A stretch of DNA of 63,820 nucleotides, taken from Opitutales bacterium (GTDB lineage: Bacteria; Verrucomicrobiota; Verrucomicrobiia; Opitutales; Opitutaceae). Positions 9,615 to 18,758 of the stretch are shown here, one piece after another; position 1 is the first letter of the stretch, and each line of letters begins with the position of its first letter. The DNA lies in contig JABITN010000050.1 of assembly GCA_018700525.1 (NCBI GenBank), positions 1-63,820 on the forward strand, written 5' to 3'. The notes beneath the pieces are model-generated. The model was not told the DNA's origin. It searched no databases and saw nothing but the letters and a program-made list of their open reading frames with translations. The position numbers and the translations under genes were made by a program.

Positions 9615-10994
9615 TTACATCTTGTAATACTCTTCCCAGCCCTTGCGAGGCGCTGGGTCGAGGAGAGCGTTGCCTGTCTTATTATTCGTGATTCGCCGGG
9701 TTTTCGGATTGAACTTTATCGTACCTCCAAGTCGTTGAGCGATTACTCCAAGATTAAATACTTGCGTGAGTTCTCCGCTAACATGGAAAGGCGAACGCGA
9801 CTCTTCTTCTCCCTTACAAGCTAATAGATAGTTGGCGTAGTGATTCGAATTCTTGCCAGCGATGCGGGGCAAGGTTTCCCGGACCTCCATAAACTTCTTT
9901 TGCGGAACGACTCGCAGGGCATCCGAGTGACTGCCCCCCGCAAACGTGAGATCTTTGCCGTAAATGATTTTTCCCGGTTTGCTTATATTGAGCTCGCCGA
10001 GATCATCTTCGACTTTCGGAAGGTTTTCCTTTCCGTCATACCAAGTGACCGTGCAGGCAGGCATCGCTTTTCGTTTGGCAAACTGAAACTGGATCGTGGA
10101 AGCTTGAGGGAATACGAGATCATTCGCTCCGTCACGCTTTAGAGCGGTGATTCTGCGCGGCAGTCCTAATTCAAGGAAGCGATGGGCAGTATCCAATATA
10201 TGAGGACCCCAATCGCCAAAAGCTCCGCTACCATAGTCGTACCAGCTACGCCACTCCTGCGGGTGAAGTTTATCGCTAAATGGATGTACCGGACCGCTAC
10301 AATGCCACGTATCCCAATCCATACCCTCTGGAAGGGGCTGATTTGGATATTTCTCAACAGACGCTCCCCAGCCATGCCAGCGACGATCTTTATTCATGAA
10401 CGCACTGATACGATTCACATCTTTGATAACTCCCGCCTCGGTCCACGACTTGAACTGAAAATAATTCGCTCCCGAATGCCCTTGGTTTCCCATTTGCGTA
10501 ACCACACCACTGCGCTCAGCCAAATCGATAAGTCGCTCGCATTGCCCAAACGTGTGAGCGAGCGGCTTTTCAACATAGACATGCTTGCCCAACGACATCG
10601 CTAGCATCGCAACGCAAAAGTGAGCATGATCCGGAATCGCAATAAGTACGGCATCGATCTCATCAGCCATCTGATCAAACATCACCCGGAAATCGGTAAA
10701 TCGCCGCGCGTTTGGATGATTAGCCTGAGACTCTTGCGTATGTTTCCCCTTTAAATCCACATCGCAAAGAGCCACCACGTTGCAATGGCCGGATGCGTAC
10801 AAGTTACTCAAATCACCTCTTCCCTGATTTCCGATACCGATCGCTGCCAAATTTACACGCTGACTAGGCGGGAGCTGCCCTCCACTTGACTTCTGACCGA
10901 AAACGAAATGACTCGGCAGAATTGAAAACGAAGCAAAAAGCGCTGAGCGCTTCAGGAAAGTTCTACGGCTACTCATCAGAGGTAATTTTTTCAT
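9615..10994 (-). CDS. Tat-exported Gfo/Idh/MocA family oxidoreductase
   Basis: NAD(P)-dependent sugar oxidoreductase family, 459 residues from the ATG at 10994, which puts a twin-arginine motif (SRRTFLKRS, 9-17) near the N-terminus. The nucleotide-binding fold starts with AAIGIGNQGRG (50-60) and the family signature EKPLAHT (142-148) carries the conserved EKP lysine. The C-terminal half has the expected GWGPHILDTAHR-like segment (GDWGPHILDTAHR). Tat export with a folded cofactor indicates a periplasmic enzyme. It stands between the esterase-DUF1080 fusion and a ceramidase-like gene on the same strand. Probable role: oxidation of a sugar hydroxyl, perhaps C3, on oligosaccharides; substrate unproven. 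Confidence 0.93.
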   Translation of the reverse strand: MKKLPLMSSRRTFLKRSALFASFSILPSHFVFGQKSSGGQLPPSQRVNLAAIGIGNQGRGDLSNLYASGHCNVVALCDVDLKGKHTQESQANHPNARRFTDFRVMFDQMADEIDAVLIAIPDHAHFCVAMLAMSLGKHVYVEKPLAHTFGQCERLIDLAERSGVVTQMGNQGHSGANYFQFKSWTEAGVIKDVNRISAFMNKDRRWHGWGASVEKYPNQPLPEGMDWDTWHCSGPVHPFSDKLHPQEWRSWYDYGSGAFGDWGPHILDTAHRFLELGLPRRITALKRDGANDLVFPQASTIQFQFAKRKAMPACTVTWYDGKENLPKVEDDLGELNISKPGKIIYGKDLTFAGGSHSDALRVVPQKKFMEVRETLPRIAGKNSNHYANYLLACKGEEESRSPFHVSGELTQVFNLGVIAQRLGGTIKFNPKTRRITNNKTGNALLDPAPRKGWEEYYKM

Positions 10995-11047
10995 GAGATT
11001 CTTGCTATAGAAAAGAAGGGGAAATCGCAAGCCTCAGAACGCATCAC

Positions 11048-12607
11048 TCAATATTCTAGTCCCCGATTAGTGCGATTGTTATCGTCGGCTCTGGCTTTCC
11101 GTATCGCCTCCCGCTGTTGATCGTTGTAAAAATCTGTAGTGAGGGGCTTCCGTTTTAGACCTGAGAGTTCTTCCAGCATTCCGAGCAGGGCGTCGACGAT
11201 GATAGGTTCTGCATCCAGCTCCAGTCCAGCAGTGCGGGCGGGCCATGTCGTATAGCCACCGAGAAAGTGTTGTTCCGGAGGGGGAATGTATCCGGCAGCG
11301 CCATTGGCGAGCTCCATATTGAAAGTAGCCTCAAATGGGCTCTGGGCTTTGAGCTTCAATCCAGTGATCCCATAGACTTCATTCGGCATGGCGGTAATCC
11401 CGAGGTCGCCGATACGAATCGCCTGAAGGACGAGCTCCTCTTTAGGGTGTTCAAGAAACCAGACAACCTGTTCGGCGTAGACTTCCGGACGATTTCCCGG
11501 GCGACGATCGCCGCGCTTGGCGTTAAGTTCCGCAGCCCAGGCCAAGCGTTCCGCGCCAGCTAAGCGACGATCGAGAGTAATCGTGGTTTCGACCATTGCC
11601 AATTTAGAGGCATCGATCTTGTAATCGATTGTCTGGTACGCATCGAAAGCAATGCTGGCTAGCTCCTCCGTATATTGTTCGATTCCGTAGTTCTCTTTTT
11701 TCGGTCTGGAATAGTTCATCCAGTGAAGGTCTCCGGAGGTGCCTTGCGACATCGCGGCGACAAAGGGCCGTTCCGCCGAATCGGAAGCCGAGATTCTTTT
11801 TTCCATAAGCTCGCAGAACCGACCATAATAGTCAGCTGAGAAACCTCCGCTAACGCCGAAGTAGTGCATCGAATAGTTAGCCAGCAAGCCGATGGGGCGG
11901 CTTCCGTCCGCAGACTCGATACTGATCAACGAAAGGCCGGAATCGACAGGTCCGGCTTCGCCAATGTAATCAGGATTCTGATACTGCGGATGCATCATGG
12001 CGCGGACCGTTTTCTCCCCGAAAGGGTCATCGGCATAGCTGTTCGGATGCTTCAGCCAACGCCGGTTATGGGTATGCTCCGGCGCATCGACGACCGTCCA
12101 GCCAGTTCGAGCAGGTTCGAGATTCTCATAGGCCGATGCGATCCCTTCGGCAATTTTTGGAGGCAGGAATTTATCGTAACTGGGATCGCTGCTACTGCCA
12201 AGGCACATGTCCATGACACTTGGTGCACTGTGAGTGTGAGTGGAGGAAATCAGGATGCGATCAGCGGGGATACCGGTTCGTTTACTGGCCAGGACCTTAG
12301 CTTGATTGCAGACGTCTCTGGGAATCATGCAGGAATCGACCACGGCGATGGCAATGATTTCGTCCTCGGACTTGAATACAAAACAACGAGCGTGCAAGCG
12401 ATCGAGAACCTGGTCCAAGGTCTGCTGGATAAAGCCGCCGTTACGGATTGCGGGAAGCTTCTCCGGCGTTATGTCAATCGAGTGGGCGCCTACCTGCAAC
12501 AATACCGCGTTTGGCTTACAACCAGTGTAGAGAGTCGCAATCCCGATCACCATCGAAAGTCCGATTATTATTAAAAGAGGAGCTACTGACCAACGTAGTC
12601 GTTTCAT
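11048..12607 (-). CDS. Neutral/alkaline non-lysosomal ceramidase-like protein
   Basis: A 519-residue protein from the ATG at 12607; this start is preceded by GAAAGGA seven bases upstream, one of very few clear ribosome-binding sites in the window. Residues 8-28 form a hydrophobic signal or anchor followed by Cys30, possibly an atypical lipobox. The body matches the neutral ceramidase N-terminal domain: VGAHSIDITPE near the start, an ISSTHTHSAPS metal-binding block, and a MSQGTSGDLHW block. PVC genomes hold many such proteins without a sphingolipid context, so amidase or ester hydrolase activity on another substrate is equally possible. It lies 19 bases downstream of the CxxCH heme gene, probably in one transcript. 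Confidence 0.85.
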   Translation of the reverse strand: MKRLRWSVAPLLIIIGLSMVIGIATLYTGCKPNAVLLQVGAHSIDITPEKLPAIRNGGFIQQTLDQVLDRLHARCFVFKSEDEIIAIAVVDSCMIPRDVCNQAKVLASKRTGIPADRILISSTHTHSAPSVMDMCLGSSSDPSYDKFLPPKIAEGIASAYENLEPARTGWTVVDAPEHTHNRRWLKHPNSYADDPFGEKTVRAMMHPQYQNPDYIGEAGPVDSGLSLISIESADGSRPIGLLANYSMHYFGVSGGFSADYYGRFCELMEKRISASDSAERPFVAAMSQGTSGDLHWMNYSRPKKENYGIEQYTEELASIAFDAYQTIDYKIDASKLAMVETTITLDRRLAGAERLAWAAELNAKRGDRRPGNRPEVYAEQVVWFLEHPKEELVLQAIRIGDLGITAMPNEVYGITGLKLKAQSPFEATFNMELANGAAGYIPPPEQHFLGGYTTWPARTAGLELDAEPIIVDALLGMLEELSGLKRKPLTTDFYNDQQREAIRKARADDNNRTNRGLEY

Positions 12608-12626
12608 ATTGGTTCCTTTCATCTCA

Positions 12627-15578
12627 TTATTTCGCCGCAGCGACATAGGCGATTACATCGGCCAGGTTCTGTTGAGTCAGACTCGTTTCCAGGCCGTCCG
12701 GCATGAGCGACCTTCCTGTATTGGTCAATGACACCAACTCGGACCTCAGAATCACATGCTCCTGGTTTGCCTGGTCTCTGATCGTAATGTTGGCACCCGT
12801 TTCCGAAATCAAAATTCCCAGGACCGATCGGCCGTCTTTAGCGCTGACCAGGTAGGAGCCGTATTTGCTTTCCACAGACGCATTCGGATCCAGAATGCCA
12901 GACAGCAGCGAGGCTGGGTTTCGGTCGGTGACCGATGCTAGATTAGGCCCAAGTTCAACCCCTACTCCATCCAACTGATGGCAAGCGATACAGACCGACT
13001 GAAAAACCAATTTGCCACTTTCCACGTCCCCTTTCAATTCCAGTGCCGGTTGGAAGGCTTTTATCACCCTGAGGCGATCCGCGTTAGATTTTGGCAACAG
13101 TTCCTTTGCCCGCACCCTCATCTTTTTGTCACGATGAGTGATCAATAACTGCCGGATTCCCGCACTCAATTCTGTCGGAGCGATCTCTTTGAGTTCAATC
13201 GCGTCGAGCAATTTCATCAGCCAGTCGGAGCGTGTCGTCAAAACGTTCAACACCTCTGAACGAATTGACGGAGTGTAACCCCTCCAACCAGCTATAAGGA
13301 CTTCCGGCACTTCCGATGCCGACAATTCGCCCAAACGGGAAACCGTTACCACCTGAATTTCGCCCGGGGTTTGCACGCCTAACAACGATCCGAGGGAATC
13401 GATATCCGCAGCGAGAGTACCCGCTTTTCTAGCCATCAAACGAATGGCCGATTTTCGCTGCCTCTCAGGTGAATCGTCATGCAAAGCAATTCGTCGGGCC
13501 GAAGCCATTACACCCTTTACGCGCTCCAACACATCCGAGCGTAAATCGCTTGTCTCTTGAGTAGGCGTTTTCCGTCGATCAATAGCATCGAGCAGATTAG
13601 CCACAGCACCGTATTGCCACTCGAGATCCGTTCCTTTTGTCAACACGCCACCCAGAGCTCTAATCGTCGCTTCGCGATTATTATACGCAACGGCCAGGTC
13701 TAACAAAGGGCCGAGAAGCTCGCCTCCCCGACCATTTTTGTTCAGTTCATTCAATAGCGAAAACAAAACACCCTCTAAGTTTTCTGTATTCACGGAACTG
13801 ATAATTGCCGCAGCCATAAAGGGGTCCGCTCCATCGGCGAACGCCAAACGACCCAATGCAGTCGCTACCGCCTTTCCGCTCCACTCACCCAGGCTGTAGG
13901 CAAGTTGCATGCGGACTTTGGCATCCGTGTCATCGACCCGCTTCAACAAAGCTTCTCGTAATTCCGAATGATCGTTTTGCAAAGTTTCCGACAATACGAC
14001 CGCGTGCTTTCGAATACCGGGCGACGGATCGGTTACCGTGCTTTTCAGAACCGCAGGAGTCAGGGCATCCAATCCCTGCAATGTATACAACGCATGCAGA
14101 CGTGCCAATGGCTGCTTGCTGGCTGTCGCCATTTTCATCAACTCAGGAACCACTGAAGCGTCGTTGCGATCCACTAGCAGAGCTTGAGCCGTGTCCCTCT
14201 GCCAGCCGTTTCTATTATCCAGGACCGACACCAACTCGCTGCTGGTCAACGTTTCGAAGTTGGGCGGCTTGCGCAGTTTCTGCCCCTTGCGGTATACGCG
14301 ATAAATGCGTCCTCGATCATCGCCCTGACGATAGAAATTCTTCAGCTCAGCCTTTCCTGCATCGGGCAGAAACTGCGGATGTTCGATCATATAACGGTAC
14401 ATATCCGCCACCCAGAGGGCTCCATCAGGACCCGTCCGGACCATAACCGGACGACTCCACCGGTCTTTCGAAGCAAAGAAATCCACACCGTCGCTCAACT
14501 CCACCGGCCCATCGAGAGAAACCGTAAAACTCACCCCATCCGACTCCGATCGATTGTGCTGAACCAAGTTGCCAAACGGCTCGCAAGTGAAAATATCGAT
14601 CGTGCCGAAATCCAACTCGGGAAACAGCCGGTCATCCCGGTAAACCATTCCTCCGCAAGCCGAAGTAAACCGTCCCACCTGTTCAAATCCGTGAAAGCGT
14701 TTCTGATAATCCTTGTATGGATACACCTTCGGATTTCGAGGAAGCACCAATTGCTTGCGAGGATCAGGCGATGCTGCATGGGGATTTCGTCGGATGTATT
14801 TATCTTTTAAGACATAGTGCCACATCGGATAGCTATTCATTTCCCCAAACCAATTGCCCCAATCGTCCCGATTGCGGCCAAATTGACTTGGACCAGACTG
14901 CGGATTCAGCTCGCCGGTTTCCGCATTGAAACGGAAATCCCGACTGCCCAGTTCAACGACCTTCCCCGTCTTCAAGGATTTGATACGACTACCGGCACCA
15001 TATTTCGCGTTATGAGCTCCACTTGCGCAATAGATCCAGTTGTCCAGCCCTCGGATCAACCCGTTCACGCGCAATTGCTGGTTTCCCGTCTGGAAACCTT
15101 CAAACAACACATGCCGCGCGTCCGATACTCCATCCCCGTCACTGTCTTCCAGATAGAGAATCTGAGGGGCAGCCGTCACAAGCACGCCCTTTTTCCATGG
15201 CAAGACCCCATTGGGAAAAGACAAGCCTTCGGCAAACACGACCGACTCGTCGTAACGTCCATCGCCCGTATTGTCACGCAACCACCGCACTCGCCCGCCC
15301 GCCTTTCCTTCGCCATCCATTCCCATGGGATAACCCGCCATCTCTGCGACCCACAGCCGTCCATCCGCTCCCCAGGTGAAGGCGACCGGATCCATAACAT
15401 CCGGCTCAGCGACGACCAGCTCGACCTCATATCCCGCGGGAACATGGAGCAGAGCCAGGGCATCCTTAGGCTCCACAGGCTGAGAATCCAGTTCGCTAGC
15501 CGCAGCGCCGAAAGGCGAGGCTGCCAAGCACAAAACGGAGAAAAGACACGACGAAAATTTGAAGGGATGACGTTTCAT
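12627..15578 (-). CDS. PVC-type membrane-bound dehydrogenase/CxxCH heme-binding protein
   Basis: Exported 983-residue protein with a Sec signal (1-27, ending AAASE). The N-terminal 400 residues form the beta-propeller domain known as Piru_Ver_Nterm, a putative sugar dehydrogenase (LHVPAGYEVELV, FTWGADGRLWVAEM, VNGLIRGLDNWIYC). The middle (about 450-820) is built of HEAT-like helical repeats. The C-terminal 121 residues hold a class I cytochrome c domain of the Pirellula/Verrucomicrobium type with CIACH at 863-867 and a likely axial Met in RSLMPDG (M959). It probably oxidises a sugar or alcohol in the periplasm and passes electrons through its own heme. The substrate is unknown. Confidence 0.93.
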   Translation of the reverse strand: MKRHPFKFSSCLFSVLCLAASPFGAAASELDSQPVEPKDALALLHVPAGYEVELVVAEPDVMDPVAFTWGADGRLWVAEMAGYPMGMDGEGKAGGRVRWLRDNTGDGRYDESVVFAEGLSFPNGVLPWKKGVLVTAAPQILYLEDSDGDGVSDARHVLFEGFQTGNQQLRVNGLIRGLDNWIYCASGAHNAKYGAGSRIKSLKTGKVVELGSRDFRFNAETGELNPQSGPSQFGRNRDDWGNWFGEMNSYPMWHYVLKDKYIRRNPHAASPDPRKQLVLPRNPKVYPYKDYQKRFHGFEQVGRFTSACGGMVYRDDRLFPELDFGTIDIFTCEPFGNLVQHNRSESDGVSFTVSLDGPVELSDGVDFFASKDRWSRPVMVRTGPDGALWVADMYRYMIEHPQFLPDAGKAELKNFYRQGDDRGRIYRVYRKGQKLRKPPNFETLTSSELVSVLDNRNGWQRDTAQALLVDRNDASVVPELMKMATASKQPLARLHALYTLQGLDALTPAVLKSTVTDPSPGIRKHAVVLSETLQNDHSELREALLKRVDDTDAKVRMQLAYSLGEWSGKAVATALGRLAFADGADPFMAAAIISSVNTENLEGVLFSLLNELNKNGRGGELLGPLLDLAVAYNNREATIRALGGVLTKGTDLEWQYGAVANLLDAIDRRKTPTQETSDLRSDVLERVKGVMASARRIALHDDSPERQRKSAIRLMARKAGTLAADIDSLGSLLGVQTPGEIQVVTVSRLGELSASEVPEVLIAGWRGYTPSIRSEVLNVLTTRSDWLMKLLDAIELKEIAPTELSAGIRQLLITHRDKKMRVRAKELLPKSNADRLRVIKAFQPALELKGDVESGKLVFQSVCIACHQLDGVGVELGPNLASVTDRNPASLLSGILDPNASVESKYGSYLVSAKDGRSVLGILISETGANITIRDQANQEHVILRSELVSLTNTGRSLMPDGLETSLTQQNLADVIAYVAAAK

Positions 15579-15600
15579 TAATATTGGGTGCGGTGTGCGA

Positions 15601-17055
15601 TCATCTCAAGAGTTGGGGAACCGGATTGGAGACTTTTCCAGGAAGACGCTGGCCCTGGCCCTGCACCCCCTGGTCGCCGAGTTCCGTTCGCGCTTCATCG
15701 GCGATTCGTTTGAGTCGGGCCACGACATTCGGATGCTCCAAAGCGACATTCTTCTCGCTGGCAATATCCTCAACCAAGTTGAACAACAAATACTCCGCTT
15801 TCCGATCCTCATTGAAATGCGGATGCCGCCGTGCGGACTCGACCGGAAGAAACAGTTTCCAAGGGCCGGAGCGAACCGCCTGAAGCTGCTCTTGATGGTA
15901 GTAGTAAAAGGATTCGTAAGGCGTCTTCGCATCCGCATCGCCAAAAAGCAACGACGCAATGTCGTGACCGTCAACGGAGCCCGCAGAAGGCGGATTACCG
16001 CCTGCAAGCTTCACGAAAGTAGGCAGCAGGTCCATCGTCGTTACAAGTTCACTACAGGTGGTGCCAGCCGGAACTTTTCCCGGTTGCCAAACGATGGCTG
16101 GGACGCGGAATGCGCCCTCGCCGGTCGTGTAGCCTCTGCCATGTAGCGGGAGGTTCGATCCACGGCGTAAATCCCCGGGCTCCCGGTTGATGGGCGCTCC
16201 ATTGTCGGAGGTCCAGATAACGAAGGTATTCTCGGCGATCCCCAATTCGACGAGTTGATCGTGCATCACCCCCATCGACCAATCAAGTTCCTCGATAGAA
16301 TCCCCCCAGGGGCCGTTCCGACTTTTGCCTTTGAAATCCGGACTCGAAAAAGGCGCTGTCGTGCTGCCTGGCATGGCTTGCGGGAAATAGAGAAAAAACG
16401 GTTCATCCCGATGCTCGCCGATCCATTCCATAGCCCGCTCCGTGAGGCGCTTCGTGAGCGTATCGCGATCGCAAGGCGCTTCGACAACGGTTTCGTTTTC
16501 CATCAAGGGAAGCGGCGGCCAACCAGGCTGCTTATCCCCGACCATGTCATCGCTATACGGGAGGCCGTAAAACCAGTCGAACCCCTGACGCGTTGGCAGA
16601 AATTCCGGCTGATCGCCGAGATGCCATTTCCCAACAATCGCCGTTGAGTATCCCTCCTCCTTTAGAGCTTCCGCGATAGTGGTTTCATCCGGGTTCAGTC
16701 CGTAGGGCGAGATTGGGCGCAGTACCCAGCCGTCGTGATCCGTCACATGCATTCCAACGCGCTGCGAATAACAGCCGGTCATGATGCTAGCGCGCGAAGG
16801 AGTGCAAACCCCTGCAGTGACACAGAAATGCGTGAACCGCCTACCCTCTTCGGCCATACGGTTGAGATTCGGCGTGCTATGCAAAGTCGATCCAAAAGGT
16901 TCGATGTCGCCGTAACCGAGATTGTCGCAGAATATTACGATGAAATTCGGCTTCTTCTCATCGGCCCGAGCCGCTACATAAAGCCCGCAAAACGACGTCA
17001 AAAACAAGCAGACTCCGACTGCGCGCGTTACTGATAAAAAATTCCTTTTTAGCAA
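15601..17055 (-). CDS. Arylsulfatase, probable TTG start
   Basis: A 484-residue Sec-exported arylsulfatase. FCDNLGYGD (42-50) is the aspartate block, with Asp-Asn in place of Asp-Asp as in arylsulfatase A relatives; CTPSR (84-88) is the formylglycine motif and TSDNGAPINREPGD the second metal block. No ATG or GTG gives the hydrophobic signal peptide, so the frame appears to begin with TTG at 17055. It lies 22 bases downstream of nothing else on its strand and is followed by the heme protein gene after 22 bases, suggesting a sulfatase-heme-ceramidase transcript. Substrate not identifiable. Confidence 0.93.
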   Translation of the reverse strand: MLKRNFLSVTRAVGVCLFLTSFCGLYVAARADEKKPNFIVIFCDNLGYGDIEPFGSTLHSTPNLNRMAEEGRRFTHFCVTAGVCTPSRASIMTGCYSQRVGMHVTDHDGWVLRPISPYGLNPDETTIAEALKEEGYSTAIVGKWHLGDQPEFLPTRQGFDWFYGLPYSDDMVGDKQPGWPPLPLMENETVVEAPCDRDTLTKRLTERAMEWIGEHRDEPFFLYFPQAMPGSTTAPFSSPDFKGKSRNGPWGDSIEELDWSMGVMHDQLVELGIAENTFVIWTSDNGAPINREPGDLRRGSNLPLHGRGYTTGEGAFRVPAIVWQPGKVPAGTTCSELVTTMDLLPTFVKLAGGNPPSAGSVDGHDIASLLFGDADAKTPYESFYYYHQEQLQAVRSGPWKLFLPVESARRHPHFNEDRKAEYLLFNLVEDIASEKNVALEHPNVVARLKRIADEARTELGDQGVQGQGQRLPGKVSNPVPQLLR

Positions 17056-17359
17056 CCTAGACTTGAGTTGGGGGTTCCTTCTCCGAATAAAAGTCGTACC
17101 GAGAAAAGTAAGGGAGAAATGAACACTCGCAGCATTACCATCATGATGCGAGCCATTTTAGGAACAAGAGATAGTGACGGATATTCCTAACGCGTCAGGA
17201 AGCCACGTTCCAGATTCTATCCTACAAATGGCTAGGTGGATCTGAGACTCCGGACGAGCTTGATTCGCAAAGGTTGCACCTTGACCACATTAATAGGTAG
17301 CACATGCTCCGGAAGCCCCTTCCCCTTAACTCTTCTTTCCATTGCCTCAATACCGCCTT
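17056..17359. other. Divergent intergenic region between sulfatase and alpha/beta hydrolase
   Basis: The two flanking genes diverge from this stretch, so it should hold both promoters. I recognise no repeat, RNA or small gene in it. A long reverse-strand frame that covers part of it has no family resemblance and shadows the hydrolase. Confidence 0.4.
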
Positions 17360-18187
17360 ATGAAATACAGAAACCATTGGATAGTCGTGCTTGCGATACT
17401 TGGACTCACTACACTTACGTTCAATCGCACCAGCTACGCAGCACCGGAACCGAACCCAAAAGCCGAACCGGACATCAATGAAACGCTTAAAAGCATCAAT
17501 AGCAGTTTCAAGAATACCGAAGTACAAATCATCAATTGGCCGGATAAGCTGCACAAGCGATTAGGCAATCTCAAGAAATCCGCCTTTATTGCATTTCCAA
17601 CCCAAAGGCCTTCCGGAAAGCTTCCCTTGCTCATAACGCTACATGGTGGTGGCGGGAAAGAGATGAGCCTACAAAAGCAGCTCGTGCGATCCTCACAAGT
17701 TAAAGGACTCGCTCTTGCCGAACTTACAGGGAAAAACCTAATACTACTGGACCCAAATTCCTCTGATAATTGGGATGCGGATACGCTCGACCGTATGCTT
17801 GATTACGTCCTCAGAACTTACAAGGAAATCGACAAAAGCCGCATCTACGTCATGGGCCACAGCATGGGCGGACGCGGAACCTGGAGCTGGATCCTTAAAT
17901 CCGCCGACCGGTTCGCCGCTGCAGCTCCCTGCGGATTTCCAAATGGATCCAGCAAAGAAGGAATAGAAAACCTCACCAAACTCCCAATCTGGGGAATGGT
18001 CGGAGGCGATGACGGCGACAACGTAGCAGGTATCCAACAAATGACCGAAAACCTACGCGCCACAGGCAATGTAAACGTTAGGCACACGGCATTCCCAGGC
18101 GCGAAACACGCCCAAGGAAACGCCGCCGTTTTCAGCTCCATAGAATTAGTCGACTGGATGCTAAGCTTTTCCAAGTCGGCTCGATGA
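17360..18187 (+). CDS. Exported alpha/beta hydrolase (esterase/PHB-depolymerase-like)
   Basis: A 275-residue secreted hydrolase. The ATG at 17360 gives a Sec signal ending in TSYA (24-27). LHGGGGK (94-100) forms the oxyanion loop, GHSMGGRG (166-173) carries the nucleophile Ser168, and the acid and base are likely Asp218-220 (VGGDDGD) and His250 (PGAKHAQG). The arrangement fits the predicted-peptidase/esterase family related to polyhydroxybutyrate depolymerases and feruloyl esterases. Its stop codon overlaps the ATG of the following IS3 remnant by four bases, which probably reflects the insertion point rather than functional coupling. Substrate is unknown; esterified glycans are plausible in this setting. 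Confidence 0.88.
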   Translation: MKYRNHWIVVLAILGLTTLTFNRTSYAAPEPNPKAEPDINETLKSINSSFKNTEVQIINWPDKLHKRLGNLKKSAFIAFPTQRPSGKLPLLITLHGGGGKEMSLQKQLVRSSQVKGLALAELTGKNLILLDPNSSDNWDADTLDRMLDYVLRTYKEIDKSRIYVMGHSMGGRGTWSWILKSADRFAAAAPCGFPNGSSKEGIENLTKLPIWGMVGGDDGDNVAGIQQMTENLRATGNVNVRHTAFPGAKHAQGNAAVFSSIELVDWMLSFSKSAR

Positions 18188-18189
18188 AT

Positions 18190-18411
18190 TCTGAACCGTC
18201 AAAAGAATTTTTTCTAAAACGTTGGAGACGAAAAATCCGTGTTCTAAGAGAAGCGGAAAGAAGCGACAAGACGATCTTGGACGTCTGCCGCGAGCAGCTC
18301 TGGGCTCTGACCGAGGCGCGAGTTGTAATCGAAGACTGGCGATGGAAGTACAACAATATACGGCCCCATCACTCGTTGGGCTACATTACTCCACTGGAGT
18401 TCTCTTAGGAA
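18190..18411 (+). mobile_element. IS3-family transposase remnant: OrfA start joined to OrfB end
   Basis: The frame 18184-18408 contains two recognisable pieces in direct succession. RKIRVLREAERSDKTILDVC matches the helix-turn-helix N-terminus of IS3-group OrfA, and from about 18298 EARVVIEDWRWKYNNIRPHH plus SLGYITPLEF matches the last residues of the OrfB integrase core, including the RPH-LGY signature. Everything between (over 300 residues in a full element) is missing. This is therefore an internally deleted, inactive IS3 derivative. Its outer ends could not be defined exactly; it stops within a few hundred bases of the nitric oxide synthase gene. Confidence 0.8.
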
Positions 18412-18605
18412 CTGCTGGAGGAACCCGAACCAAACCATTGTCGGGCCTCCTTGCGACCCGGCATTGACAAGCTATACAACATCAACCACATCACCAAGGC
18501 GTCCCGGCTAACGAAAGCGATGGCTCAGTTCGGGTAACTCGATCAGCGGCATTGCTAGCCTTTGAATTTCATTTTGCAAACGAGATGTGAACGATAATTA
18601 GATCC
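18412..18605. other. Spacer between IS3 remnant and small ORF
   Basis: About 190 bases without a convincing gene. The first part probably still belongs to the 3' untranslated end of the IS3 element; the rest would be the promoter region for the small ORF and the synthase. I could not identify a terminal inverted repeat or promoter with confidence. Confidence 0.3.
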
Positions 18606-18758
18606 ATGATTCTCTTTGTTGAAATATGCTCCTCATTTATAATTCTTTCTCTGCCTTTCCTTGCAATTTGCGGGCATCGTGCACCAATTGCCTACCAGGA
18701 TGCGAGCGAGTTCCCTTTAATGAACCCCGAGCCAAACATTAACAACTACGGAAAGTGA
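18606..18758 (+). CDS. Small hydrophobic protein overlapping the nitric oxide synthase start
   Basis: A 50-codon frame opened by ATG at 18606. Residues 1-23 are strongly hydrophobic (MILFVEICSSFIILSLPFLA then ICG), followed by a short polar tail rich in Pro and Asn ending NPEPNINNYGK. Its TGA stop overlaps the GTG start of the synthase (GTGA, 18755-18758), the arrangement of translationally coupled genes. I do not recognise a family. It could be a membrane peptide partner or anchor for the synthase, or a chance frame; the exact overlap and the signal-like N-terminus favour a real gene. There is no clear ribosome-binding site. Confidence 0.45.
   Translation: MILFVEICSSFIILSLPFLAICGHRAPIAYQDASEFPLMNPEPNINNYGK

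Noticed and set aside
11864-12574. 236-codon plus-strand frame opposite the ceramidase-like gene
   Set aside because: Antisense shadow; all recognisable motifs are on the minus strand.
14817-15581. 254-codon plus-strand frame opposite the CxxCH heme protein
   Set aside because: Antisense shadow of a well-supported gene with propeller and heme motifs.
17222-17554. 110-codon minus-strand frame across the divergent region
   Set aside because: It overlaps the start of the hydrolase gene, has no signal, family resemblance or sensible start, and its composition fits a shadow.
18184-18189. ATGA overlap of the hydrolase stop with the IS3 remnant as an operon coupling
   Set aside because: The downstream frame is a dead transposase fragment, so the overlap is best seen as the insertion junction.
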